Shown: positions 17,271 through 25,577 of the stretch, one piece after another
Position numbering within the stretch: position 1 is the stretch's first letter
Layout of the letters: the number at the start of each line of letters is the position of its first letter
Notes under the pieces: generated by a model
Database searches by the model: none
Seen by the model: only the letters and a program-made list of their open reading frames with translations
Told to the model about the DNA's origin: nothing
Origin: CAWANP01 sp963783445
GTDB taxonomy: Bacteria > Chloroflexota > Anaerolineae > JAAYZQ01
Direction of reading: 5' to 3'
Length of the DNA: 64,000 nt
Assembly (NCBI GenBank): GCA_963783445.1
Contig: CAWANP010000012.1
Location: forward strand, 124,001-188,000
Made by a program: the position numbers and the translations under genes

Positions 17271-18473
17271 TCAGCCCTCCATCGCCCGCCACACCAACTC
17301 GGCGACATCCATCACTCGCACCCGGACCTTGTTCCGGCGAGCGGCGGCCATTAGCGTACGCTTGCACTGCTGGCAGGCCGACAGCAGCACGCGGGCCCCG
17401 GTGCGCTGGGCCTGGCCCAGACGCCGGTCGGCGACTGTCGCCGTGACGCTTTCATCTACAATCTGCACATCGCCGCCGCCGCCACAGCACAGGGCTTCCT
17501 CCCGGCTGGCATCCATCTCGCGGAGCTCGATACCGGGCACGCCCTCGATGACCTGTCGAGGCGCGTCAAAGATGCCGCTCTTGCGACCCAAATCACAGGG
17601 ATCGTGATAGGTCACTGCCTGCTCAAAGCCCCCTAGTTTGATCTGACCCGACTCCAGCAGCCGGGCCAGATATTGGCTGGCATGCAGCACCTCAAATCCC
17701 AATGGCGTCGAGTCAAAAAGAGGATACAGGTGTGACCAGGTATAGTGGCACGAGGGACAGGTGGTCACAAGCGTCTTGGCGCCCATCTCCTGCACCCGGG
17801 CCACGTTGTGCTCCATGAGGGAGGCCACCAGGCCCTCCATGCCCGCCGTGAAGAGGGGATAGCCGCAGCACCATTCCTCACCACCCAGCGTGGCAAAGTC
17901 CACGCCAGCGCGGTCCATCACCTGAACCATGGCCTGGGGAATCCCATAAACCATCGGGTAAAAGGAGGCCACGCAGCCGACGTAGAAAGCAACGTCGGCC
18001 TGGTGCCTGTCCCGGAAGGTCAGAGCCTCTTCTTCCAGGTTGTCGCTCCAGATAAGGCGGCTGGCATTGTCATCGCCAGAGATGTTGTAGTGGCTCGTCA
18101 CCGTGTCGCGCAAGGTCACCAGGTTGGGGGGCAGTGCCAGGCCCCGGTCCACTACCACGCTGCGCAGGCCAAGCATAGCGTCGCTGATCTTGATCTCGCG
18201 GGGGCAGCGGGCCGTACAGGAATAACAGGAGGTACAGAGCCAAATCGACTGATTTTCTAGGACCCGCTCGCCCAGACCCAGACGCAACATGTGCAGGATG
18301 CGACGGGGGTTATAGTCCATGGCCGGGGCGGTGGGGCACGATCCAGAGCAGGTGCCGCACTGATAACAGGCGGCCACGCGCTCTCCGCCACGCAGTCCGG
18401 TCACTACAGTGAACAGATCTCTGTCAGAAGCGGCCAGAGGATTCGCCATCATGCTCTCCCTCGCCTTATCCAT
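17271..18473 (-). CDS. HdrC-HdrB fusion (HdrD-like) heterodisulfide reductase catalytic subunit
   Basis: 400 residues. The HdrC part has two [4Fe-4S] motifs (C-Y-Q-C-G-T-C-S-G-S-C-P and C-T-S-C-Y-S-C-T-A-R-C-P). The HdrB part carries two CCG domains: C-V-A-S-F...E-W-C-C-G-Y...C-P-S-C-H and H-D-P-C...A-L-C-C-G-G...A-C-Q-Q-C. These bind the noncubane clusters that reduce a disulfide. In bacteria without CoM/CoB the substrate is unknown (DsrC-like or small disulfides are possible). It is the first gene of the operon and overlaps the HdrA ribosome site. ATG 18473 is used; Met-Met at codons 8-9 is an alternative. Confidence 0.92.
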   Translation of the reverse strand: MDKARESMMANPLAASDRDLFTVVTGLRGGERVAACYQCGTCSGSCPTAPAMDYNPRRILHMLRLGLGERVLENQSIWLCTSCYSCTARCPREIKISDAMLGLRSVVVDRGLALPPNLVTLRDTVTSHYNISGDDNASRLIWSDNLEEEALTFRDRHQADVAFYVGCVASFYPMVYGIPQAMVQVMDRAGVDFATLGGEEWCCGYPLFTAGMEGLVASLMEHNVARVQEMGAKTLVTTCPSCHYTWSHLYPLFDSTPLGFEVLHASQYLARLLESGQIKLGGFEQAVTYHDPCDLGRKSGIFDAPRQVIEGVPGIELREMDASREEALCCGGGGDVQIVDESVTATVADRRLGQAQRTGARVLLSACQQCKRTLMAAARRNKVRVRVMDVAELVWRAMEG

Positions 18474-18802
18474 CAGAAACAGTACAAAGCGTTCCCCCAG
18501 ATAAAGCCTAGTTCGTCGATGACTGAAAAACGGCCGCGCTAGTGCTATGAAGCTCGATGAAAGGCAAGCGGGCTTTGTCGGACAGGATTTCCGCGCTTGG
18601 GACAGTCAGCCTGTGTCACGATTGCAGGAAAGGGTGCCGAGGCTGTTCAAGTCTTGCTCATGTGGCAGGGCATGGTTGGGCTTTGCCGACAGGTATGAGA
18701 CCGCCACGATCCCAAATTACGGGACCAGTGAGCGCTTGGCGAGATCTCTCCAGACTGTCCAAGCCTACAGACACCATCGTCTTGTGAACTGCTTCACAAG
18801 GA
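18474..18802 (-). promoter_or_regulatory. ~325-nt untranslated leader of the hdr-flx operon
   Basis: No credible gene on either strand. The minus-strand leader contains a direct repeat, CCTGTCGGCAAAGCCC near 18675-18690 and CTGTCCGACAAAGCCC near 18568-18584, and runs to the HdrCB start. A leader this long may hold a regulatory RNA, but I recognise no riboswitch class in it. Confidence 0.4.
18781..18800. promoter_or_regulatory. Perfect CRP-type palindrome at the hdr-flx transcription start
   Basis: CTTGTGAA-CTGC-TTCACAAG is an exact inverted repeat containing TGTGA-N6-TCACA, the classic CRP/FNR-superfamily core. It begins 3 bases after the -10 box, covering the likely start site, which is a repressor position. 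Confidence 0.7.
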
Positions 18803-18831
18803 ATTATAGCACAGTTCAGTTTCTGTGTCAA
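18803..18831 (-). promoter_or_regulatory. Consensus promoter of the hdr-flx operon
   Basis: On the minus strand TTGACA (18831-18826), a 17-base spacer and TATAAT (18808-18803): both boxes are perfect consensus. The promoter text TTGACACA...TGTGCTATAAT closely matches the group 1 hydrogenase promoter at 32.6 kb. Confidence 0.85.
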
Positions 18832-19060
18832 GTACCTTGATCGCGTCTTTCACGGCAATCCCATCTGACTCAAGCCAGGCATCTCATCGCTCTTGGTCCC
18901 TGTCCCGCGGGCGTTCTGATCCTCCGGATACGGCATGTGGAGCGTAAGTCCTGCAAAAGTACCCCCGAGACGAGGGCCAAGCGCTCCAAGTGAGACTACC
19001 CCAACACGACTCCCAATTGGCTGGTCTTTGACGATCACCATGCACCCTCGGAATGCGAAA
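18832..19060. other. Intergenic stretch without recognised gene
   Basis: Between the hdr-flx promoter and the terminator of the hydrogenase/sensor operon I see no reading frame with ribosome site or recognisable product. A 125-codon minus-strand open frame here is interrupted functionally by the terminator hairpin and looks random. Confidence 0.5.
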
Positions 19061-19095
19061 AAAGAGCGCAGATCCTAAAGAAGGAAACTGCGCTC
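19056..19095 (-). terminator. Intrinsic terminator of the group 3b hydrogenase/sensor operon
   Basis: Minus strand: GAGCGCAG (19095-19088), 16-base loop, CTGCGCTC (19071-19064), followed directly by six U residues (19063-19058). It is placed after the broken sensor genes and would end the long minus-strand transcript. Confidence 0.82.
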
Positions 19096-19264
19096 TCTCT
19101 ACCTCTTGACAGGACTGCCCATGCACGCCGCAACTCGCCCACAGCCGCGTGTGATCCCTGCGCCGGTTCGGCATTCGGGCTCTCGAGGCCAGGTTACGAG
19201 TCATGTGCCGCGCAAAACACTCGTACAGCAAGACCATCATGAAAGCCAGATAGGCTTCCACTGG

Positions 19265-19468
19265 CTAGCTACGTGGCCCTAGAACCTCCTCGATAGCCGC
19301 CAACAACTGGTCCGGCGTGAAGGGCTTTTCTAGAAAGGACTTTACCGGCATGTCCAGCACTTTCTTGACGCCAGAAAGAATGACGACCGGTGTGTCCTTC
19401 AGATCTGGATCCTGATGGAACTTCCTGGAAATCTCAATACCATCAGGTCCCGGCGGGTGTGCTGTCAA
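19265..19468 (-). pseudogene. Remnant: C-terminal half of a response-regulator receiver domain
   Basis: 67 codons encoding only the second half of a receiver: G-P-D-G-I-E-I-S-R-K, then T-P-V-V-I-L-S-G (switch Ser), then S-F-L-E-K-P-F-T (conserved Lys), ending in helix 5. The acidic pocket and phospho-Asp region are missing. The frame is closed upstream by a TAG, and there is no ribosome site. Together with the adjoining sensor N-terminus it looks like what is left after an internal deletion of a sensor/receiver gene or gene pair. Confidence 0.7.
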
Positions 19469-19475
19469 AGATCTC

Positions 19476-19625
19476 TCAAGCAGCCCGGGCGTCTATCGCT
19501 ACCCTGTTTTCGGCTTCGCGGATGGTGTTATCATTTACGCATTTGACGCTTACAACGGCAATGACTGCAACCAGCAACACAAAGATGACCAGGATGCCAA
19601 GGTAGAACTTGCTCTGTGGTTTCAT
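19476..19625 (-). pseudogene. Remnant: N-terminus of a membrane sensor protein (cache-type kinase)
   Basis: ATG 19625 opens a 49-codon frame: a short basic start (MKPQSKF), one strong membrane helix (about residues 8-27), then NDNTIREAENRVAIDARAA and a stop. The N-T-I-R-E-A-x-N-R-V-x-I-D text is typical of the first extracytoplasmic helix of cache-domain sensor kinases, by recall. The rest of the protein is absent. It begins 9 bp after the stop of the kinase gene, so it is in the same transcript. Confidence 0.6.
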
Positions 19626-19633
19626 GGCGCTCG

Positions 19634-21570
19634 TTAAGCCGGCGACGATTCGGCCAGGGGTAGGGTGACGATGAAGGTTGTGCCTAGCCCCAAGGCACTT
19701 TCCACCTCGATCTCTCCCCCGTACCGCTCGACCAGGTCCTTGACAATGGACAAACCCAAGCCAGTACCCGAGTCCTTGACCTGCCTGGCGTTCTTTGCGC
19801 GAAAGAACTCCTGAAACAGGTCAGGAAGGGCATCTTCTGGGATACCGATGCCAGTATCGCTGACCACGATGCGAGCGCCGCCGTTGCTTTTTTCCAGCGA
19901 AAGCCGTACCTCGCCCTGAGCCGTGTACTTGACGGCATTGCTGACCAGGTTGTTCAGCATCCGATCCAGTTCCGCCCGATCTCCCCATACTGTCAGATTT
20001 TCGTCCGGGTACTCTGCCTGCAAGGCCAGTCCCTTCTCCTGGGCTCGCGCTTCGTAGAGGGCCTGGACCTCTTCAAGCACGGCGGATAGGGAAACGAGGC
20101 CGCGCTCGGTGGTGGCCAAGACGTCCGCTTTGCCCGCTGCCAGATCAAGCAGATCATCGATCAGCGACTGCAGAAATTCGATCCTGTGCCGCGCCCTGTG
20201 AACCAAGTCTGCCTGCTTTTCACTCAGCTCACCAACAAAACCCCGGTCGAGTACATTCAACAGGCTAATCACGACCTGGACCGGCGAGCGCAGCTCGTGG
20301 GTAACAATACGCACAAACTGAGATTTGCTCTCGTCCAGCTCTTCGAGCAACTGGTAGGCCTGAGCGTTCTCGATGGCGACGGTCCCTTGCGCGGCAATGG
20401 CATCTAGGAAGGCTGCATCATCCTCCGTGAAATGGTAGGTTGCTCCGCCATAAGCCCTCAGCACGCCAATGGGCCCCGTCTTGCCAATAAGTGGCGCGAT
20501 CACAATGGTGCGTATGCCCTCCGCCGTAACCTTGTCTGGATAGCGCAGGCGGTCATCGTGGGCCGCATCAGGGACAAGGACCGTCTTGCCAGACAGGGCT
20601 TCCTGGTCAAGGCGGGCACGGGCCACTTCAATGGGTGCCTTGTGCCTGTAGTTTTCACTCAGCCCATAGGATCCCACCATTACCAGAACGCTGCCTGTAT
20701 TGTCCAGAAGCCGGATGGCGGATGCCTTGCAACGGAGCGCATTGGTTGTTGCCTCGGCCAGTCGGTTCAGTACCTCGGAAAGGTCGAGCGTCGACGTCGT
20801 TGCCCGGGCGCTTCCATACAGAGCAGCCAATTCATCCTCACGCCGGCGCAGTCGCCGGGAAATGGTCATCGACAGATAGGCCATCGCATAGGTAGCTGCG
20901 GTGAAGAAAAAGAAAACAGAAGCGGTATAGCCCGCATCGTCATAGCGCGCCGGTTCAAAAATCGAGACATGGGGTAGCACGCCCAGGTACTCAAGCAGAG
21001 CAACGCCACCGACCAGGATGGGCGCCAACGTGACATACAGGAAGGCACGGTCGTGTGGAAGTAAAAGGGAGGCAATAAAGATGTGGAATAGGAAAAAGAC
21101 GAGGGTTGGGCTCTCGATGCCCCCGGTCAGGTACACCAGCAGCGTCATGGCCAGCCAGTCGATGCCGATCTGGAACCGGGCAAACCACTGGTAAGTGGCA
21201 TTGGACGTAGTCGTCTCTGCGCCAAAGCGCCGCAGAAGCCACCAGAAGAGGGCATTGTAGGCCAGTACGCCCAGGCCCAAGACATAGAGGGGGGAGCTGG
21301 TACGCGCAGGTGGAGGATGCTGCTGGCCAGCCAGGTTCCCAGAAGCACACCAATCCCAGCGAACCAGCGCAGGGCAATCAGCCAGGCCAGGCTGCTCACC
21401 AATTCTTGCTCGGCAAGCGTTCTACCCGTATCGGTAAAGGTCCGGCTGTCGTTTACAGGCTCTCGGCCCGTGTCTTCAGACGATGACTTGATCTCTTGCA
21501 TCCAAACCAACAGAGCACCCCCAGATCTGGCAAAGTACTTGTATCCGGGGATGCTCTCTCCTTCGTCCAT
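19634..21570 (-). CDS. Membrane GAF-domain sensor histidine kinase, frame broken at a G6/C6 run
   Basis: The main frame (19634-21290) has membrane helices, a GAF domain (about 170 residues: STLDLSEVLNRLAEATT to IAAQGTVAIENAQAY), HisKA with His in IVTHELRSPVQV, and HATPase boxes NLVSNAVKYTAQG, SDTGIGIP and GTGLGLSIV. The first membrane helices (EQELVSSLAWLIALRWFAGIGVL) lie upstream in another frame. One extra C in the run at 21289-21294 would restore a continuous ~645-residue protein. ATG 21570 or 21501 are possible starts. It follows the response regulator in the hydrogenase operon, so it probably senses H2, redox or membrane state. Confidence 0.82.
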
Positions 21571-21595
21571 GAAGCTGAGACAGGAACTCTCGCTC

Positions 21596-21988
21596 TTACT
21601 TGAGAAGCTCCTCCACCTTGGCCAGGATCTCGTCCGGGCCAGCCGACTTTTCCAGGAAAGCATCCACAGGCAAATAGCCTTCATCAGGCGCAAAGCGAAG
21701 CGGGGTGGTGGTATGAACCGACGTCAACATCAAGATGGGAACGTCGCGGTATGCGGCATACTCGGAATCGGGCGAAGGATCTCGCAGTGTTAGTGAGGTG
21801 TGGAAACCCTCAGTCGCCGTATCCATCATCACATCGAGGATAATAAGGTCAGGGTTGACCTCTTTGATCTTTTCAAACCCTTCAGCACTGTTGCTGGCAG
21901 AGTAGAACTCATAGCCAACAGACTCTAGTGGAATCTGAACTGCCAAGGTCACATCAGGATCATCGTCAATCATGAGTATCTTTGCCAT
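21596..21988 (-). CDS. Response regulator receiver protein in the group 3b hydrogenase operon
   Basis: 130 residues, receiver only. The acidic pocket is MIDDDPD and the phospho-Asp is in LIILDVMMDTATEGFH. The switch Thr is in LMLTSV and the Lys in FLEKSA. D-V-M-M-x-T-x-T-E-G-F-H is a receiver subtype I associate with hydrogenase and anaerobic loci (recall). ATG 21988 has AAGGAGGA 7 bases upstream. It sits 91 bp after the protease gene and directly before the kinase. Confidence 0.9.
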   Translation of the reverse strand: MAKILMIDDDPDVTLAVQIPLESVGYEFYSASNSAEGFEKIKEVNPDLIILDVMMDTATEGFHTSLTLRDPSPDSEYAAYRDVPILMLTSVHTTTPLRFAPDEGYLPVDAFLEKSAGPDEILAKVEELLK

Positions 21989-22078
21989 GAAATCTCCTCC
22001 TTGTCGAGCGTTCAGCGCTCGGCATTCACCCACTGCTGCGCGATGGGGCGCGGCCCGCAGCCACGCCCTTGTACCCTG

Positions 22079-22618
22079 TTAGCCGACCGCCACTTCGGTC
22101 AGAATGGCGTCTATCAAATCGGGAAGCGCTTTCTCGACCTCTGGGCTTAGGGCGATTTCCCATCCGATATTGGCCGGTTGCACACCAAAAACAACGACAT
22201 CCTGGGGCAAGGAACCCAGCGCCTGAGCCAACAACAGTGCTTCGCGCAGGCCAGCATAGTGGACGTTCAGGTACTGGTCATCCCCCAGCGGACTCGGCTC
22301 ACCCAGCAAATCCACCTCGTCCATTGTGAAGCGGAGAAAGTGGCCGGGGGCTTGGCCGATGTTGGCGGCATCTACCAGGATCACTCGCTGCCGCCCTGCC
22401 ATCAGGTTCACGATCCCAAACCCTTGCGTCCCGCCATCGATTACTTCCACGCTCCCGGGGAGCTGTCGCGCAGCCAGAAGCTCGGCCACACGCACACCCA
22501 CACCATCATCGCCCCGCAAGGGGTTGCCCAAACCAATGATGACGGTCGTGGGAGGTTCAGGTACAAGGCTGGCGCCCCCATCCGCTGTTGGCTCCGCCCC
22601 AGCCAGCCCCTCTCCCAT
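22079..22618 (-). CDS. [NiFe]-hydrogenase maturation endopeptidase (HyaD/HycI family)
   Basis: Removes the C-terminal tail of the hydrogenase large subunit after nickel insertion. Family landmarks: IIGLGNPLRGDDGVGVRVAELL (first metal Asp), V-I-D-G-G-T-Q-G, LVDAANIG (second Asp), and H-Y-A-G-L (metal His). The N-terminus has ~25 extra residues before the fold. The start is ambiguous: ATG 22618, or TTG 22636 overlapping the large-subunit stop. It lies directly after the group 3b large subunit, its expected substrate. Confidence 0.9.
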   Translation of the reverse strand: MGEGLAGAEPTADGGASLVPEPPTTVIIGLGNPLRGDDGVGVRVAELLAARQLPGSVEVIDGGTQGFGIVNLMAGRQRVILVDAANIGQAPGHFLRFTMDEVDLLGEPSPLGDDQYLNVHYAGLREALLLAQALGSLPQDVVVFGVQPANIGWEIALSPEVEKALPDLIDAILTEVAVG

Positions 22619-22628
22619 CCACCTGCCC

Positions 22629-23925
22629 TTAGACAAAGGCTACGTCAAGCAAGTGTGTCGAGCAGGAGATGCAGGGATCGTAGGCCCGCACAAGCATCTC
22701 CAGCGTAAGCCGGATCTCATCCTGAGGCTTGTCCAGGATCTGCGGAACCAGGAATTCCATGTCAGCCTGGATGTTGGCGTGATTCTGGTTGGTAGGAATG
22801 ATGCAGTTGGCGCCCTGGATGAGCCCGTCATCATCGATGACATAGTTGTGGAACAAGATGCCCCGCGGCACGTCGCAGGAACCAACGCCCTCGCCCCCCT
22901 TGCCCTGGAACTGGTACAGCGGCTCCTCCTCGAGGCCCCGGTCTACCAATTCATCGATGATCTGGATGGCATCTTCGATGCAGTGGACCATCTCAACGGC
23001 CTGGGCTCCCGAATTGAGGAAGGTATTGGTGACGATGGGCTCCATTCCCAACTCTTCGGCGGCAGCTTTGGCCCGCGGGTGCAACTGGTCATAGTTGTTG
23101 TTGAAGCGAGCCAGCGCGCCAACCATGTAGCTCTCGCGGTTGTGCTTGGTGTACTTGGCCGTCGACTGGGGAACCATGTACTCGTTGGTCACTTTGCGAT
23201 AGTCAGGCAGTTCATAGCTAAAGCCATCGGTGGTGGCAACCCGGCCGTCGATAAAGGCGTACTCGTCATCCTTCTGGAGCGACACGTACTCGGTCTCGCG
23301 CTCGAAAGCAGGCCAGGGCAGCGTCTTGAGCAGGGCCATCGTCTCATCCATGTCCTCGCGGGCAGCAACCAGGCGCTCGCGCATGGCCAGGAGTTCCTTT
23401 ATTTTGGGCAGATGTGTAAAGCCGCCAACGGCCATAGCAATTGGGTGCGTATGGCGACCAGCGACCATGGCGCACAGATCACCCGACAGCTTTTTGATCC
23501 GCAGTGCCCGCATGACCACCTCAGGGTGCGAGGCAGCCAACGGCAGCACACTACCTACCCCCAAGAAATCGGGGGCAACGAGCATATAGACGTGGAGCAC
23601 ATGGCTGTCGATCATCTCCGCCATGGAAAAGTAGCTTGCGCAGCAGCTCCGTCTGTTCTGAAATCTCTACACCCAGGGCGGTCTCCGTCGCTCGCAGCGA
23701 GGCCGTCGCGTGACCGACAGAACAGATGCCACAAATGCGCGAGGTGATGTGCGATGCCTCTGTGTAGGGACGCCCACGCAACATCGCCTCGAAAAAGCGC
23801 GGCGCCTCCACGACCGACCACTCACACTTGACGATCTCGCCGTTCTTAACGTCCACGACGATATTGCCATGCCCTTCAACCCGGGTCAGGTGATGTACGT
23901 TCACATTCACATTGACTTCACTCAT
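22629..23925 (-). CDS. Group 3b [NiFe] hydrogenase large (alpha) subunit, one frame break
   Basis: Catalytic subunit of a cytoplasmic NAD(P)-linked hydrogenase. L1 motif R-I-C-G-I-C-S-V-G-H and L2 motif D-P-C-I-S-C-S-T-H both have all four nickel cysteines; a 7-residue tail after L2 is the protease target. The N-terminal 117 codons and the rest are in different frames. Dropping one G in GGCGGAG near 23620 restores FHGEMIDSHVLH, the expected sequence, so a one-base insertion is likely. Full length would be ~431 residues. ATG 23925 has GGAGA upstream. It follows the small-subunit gene. Confidence 0.9.
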
Positions 23926-23943
23926 GCATCTATCTCCTTCGCC

Positions 23944-24714
23944 TCAACCTTGGCCCGCAACCTCAATCTGGCCCGGCTCGTAGCCATTGAACATCGTCAT
24001 CTTGGACATCAATTGCTCGACCGTCATGCCGGCCTTCTCGAGGACGTCCTTCATGGCATTCTCGTTGGGATTGGTAATCAACCCCCGGCATCCCTCGCAA
24101 CCATCACCATAGGTGGGGCAAATGGCATCGCATCCGGCGCGGGTAATGGGACCCAGGCACGTACCGCCCTTGTCAAAGAGGCACACGTTCTCTTTGAGTT
24201 TGCATTCTACGCAGAGTGGGTAGTCAGGAATGGTGGGTGCCTTGCCCAGCAGCACCTTTTTCACCACATCCAGAAACTCAAAGCGATCGATAGGACAACC
24301 CGGGATGACGGCATCCACCTGGATCACGGCACTGATGGGCCGGGCCGCATAGGTATCGTACCATCCCCACTTGTCGGCATAGACATATTCGCGCACATCC
24401 TGGAGGGACGGCTGAAGATTCTTGAGCGCATTGACGCCGCCTGTATGCGCGCAAGCGCCGAGAGCAACCACGATGGCCGCCTGCTCTCGAATCTCCTGCA
24501 GGCGCGCTTCATCCTCCTTCCGAGTGCACGATCCCTCGATGAAGGCGATCAGATAATCCTCGCCCTTCTCAGTCATCGCCTCGCGGAACTGGACGATCTC
24601 GACCGCTTCAACCAACTCCAGATGCGTCTGCAAAGCGTCGACCACGGTGAGCTGGCAGCCCTCGCAGCAGGCAAAGTCAAAGAATGCGACTTTTGGCTTT
24701 CCGTTCTCGGCCAT
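23944..24714 (-). CDS. Group 3b [NiFe] hydrogenase small (delta) subunit
   Basis: 256 residues. Proximal-cluster ligands are in DFACCEGCQLTVVDAL and V-A-L-G-A-C-A-H-T-G-G-V; more cysteines are at I-P-G-C-P-I-D-R, C-V-E-C, G-T-C-L-G-P-I-T-R-A-G-C and D-G-C-E-G-C-R-G, enough for three [4Fe-4S] clusters. No Tat signal, so the enzyme is cytoplasmic. Its ATG overlaps the stop of the gamma gene (TAATG), indicating coupled translation. Confidence 0.94.
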   Translation of the reverse strand: MAENGKPKVAFFDFACCEGCQLTVVDALQTHLELVEAVEIVQFREAMTEKGEDYLIAFIEGSCTRKEDEARLQEIREQAAIVVALGACAHTGGVNALKNLQPSLQDVREYVYADKWGWYDTYAARPISAVIQVDAVIPGCPIDRFEFLDVVKKVLLGKAPTIPDYPLCVECKLKENVCLFDKGGTCLGPITRAGCDAICPTYGDGCEGCRGLITNPNENAMKDVLEKAGMTVEQLMSKMTMFNGYEPGQIEVAGQG

Positions 24715-25565
24715 TACAGCGCTTCCTCCAATCCCTTGATGTCAGCATACCGGAAGACCGGCCCGTCCTGGCAACAGTATAGTTCGTTGATCTGGCAGTG
24801 GCCGCACTTGCCCACGCCACACTTCATCCGGCGCTCGAGTGACAGATAGATCTGTGTTTCTGGGATCCCTTTGCCCAGCAGTTCCATCAGCACAAAGCGG
24901 TACATGATGGGCGGGCCACAGGTCGCTGCCACGGTATTGCGCGGGTTGATGGTGACCTTGGGGAAGAGCGTGGTGATGACCCCAACGTTTCCCTTCCAGC
25001 TTTCGTCACCACGGTCCACAGTCATGTGGAACTCGACGTCCTCCCGCTCTGCCCACTGCAGCAGCTCGTCCTTGAACAGAATCTCACTGGGCTGCTTGGT
25101 GCCGTAGAGAATGATCACGCGCTCGAAAAACGCCCGTTGATCCAACACTTCATTGATGAGCGAGCGCAGTGGGGCCAACCCCAAGCCACCCGCTGCAAAA
25201 AGAATGTCCTTGCCCTTCATCTTTTCGATTGGGAAGCCATGACCAAAGGGGCCGCGGACACCCAGCACCGCGCCTGGTTCCATGCCATGCATGTTCCTGG
25301 TCACATCCCCAACATTTCGCACGCAAAGCTCAAACGTACCATTGCTGCGGCTGGGCGAAGAACTGATGGAGATTGGCGCCTCGCCAATACCAAACAACGA
25401 GACCTCTACAAACTGGCCGGGCTCGTTGCCCAGGCTCCGCCCACCGGGCAGTTCCAGGGTGAACAGCGTTTCCAATTCGGTCATCGGCTCAACTTTGAGC
25501 AAACGAGCCATCGCTGGCCGGTAGACCGATTCCTCCTGAGCAGTAGCAACTGTGGACTGCGTCAT
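24714..25565 (-). CDS. Hydrogenase gamma subunit, FAD/NAD(P)-binding
   Basis: 283 residues, same family as the FlxA-like protein at 7.4 kb. FAD barrel NEPGQFVEVSLFG and MEPGAVLGVRGPFGHGFP; NAD(P) domain FAAGGLGLAPLRS and ATCGPPIMYRF; C-terminal [2Fe-2S] site C-G-V-G-K-C-G-H-C-x(8)-C. It links the hydrogenase to NAD(P)H. GGAGG precedes the ATG at 25565. Confidence 0.93.
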   Translation of the reverse strand: MTQSTVATAQEESVYRPAMARLLKVEPMTELETLFTLELPGGRSLGNEPGQFVEVSLFGIGEAPISISSSPSRSNGTFELCVRNVGDVTRNMHGMEPGAVLGVRGPFGHGFPIEKMKGKDILFAAGGLGLAPLRSLINEVLDQRAFFERVIILYGTKQPSEILFKDELLQWAEREDVEFHMTVDRGDESWKGNVGVITTLFPKVTINPRNTVAATCGPPIMYRFVLMELLGKGIPETQIYLSLERRMKCGVGKCGHCQINELYCCQDGPVFRYADIKGLEEAL

Positions 25566-25577
25566 CCTCTTACCTCC

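Noticed and set aside
18884..19261. 125-codon minus-strand frame before the hdr promoter
   Set aside because: It has no family resemblance, and a strong intrinsic terminator lies inside it.
22326..23747. 473-codon plus-strand frame opposite the hydrogenase large subunit
   Set aside because: Shadow of the minus-strand gene, which has L1 and L2 motifs.
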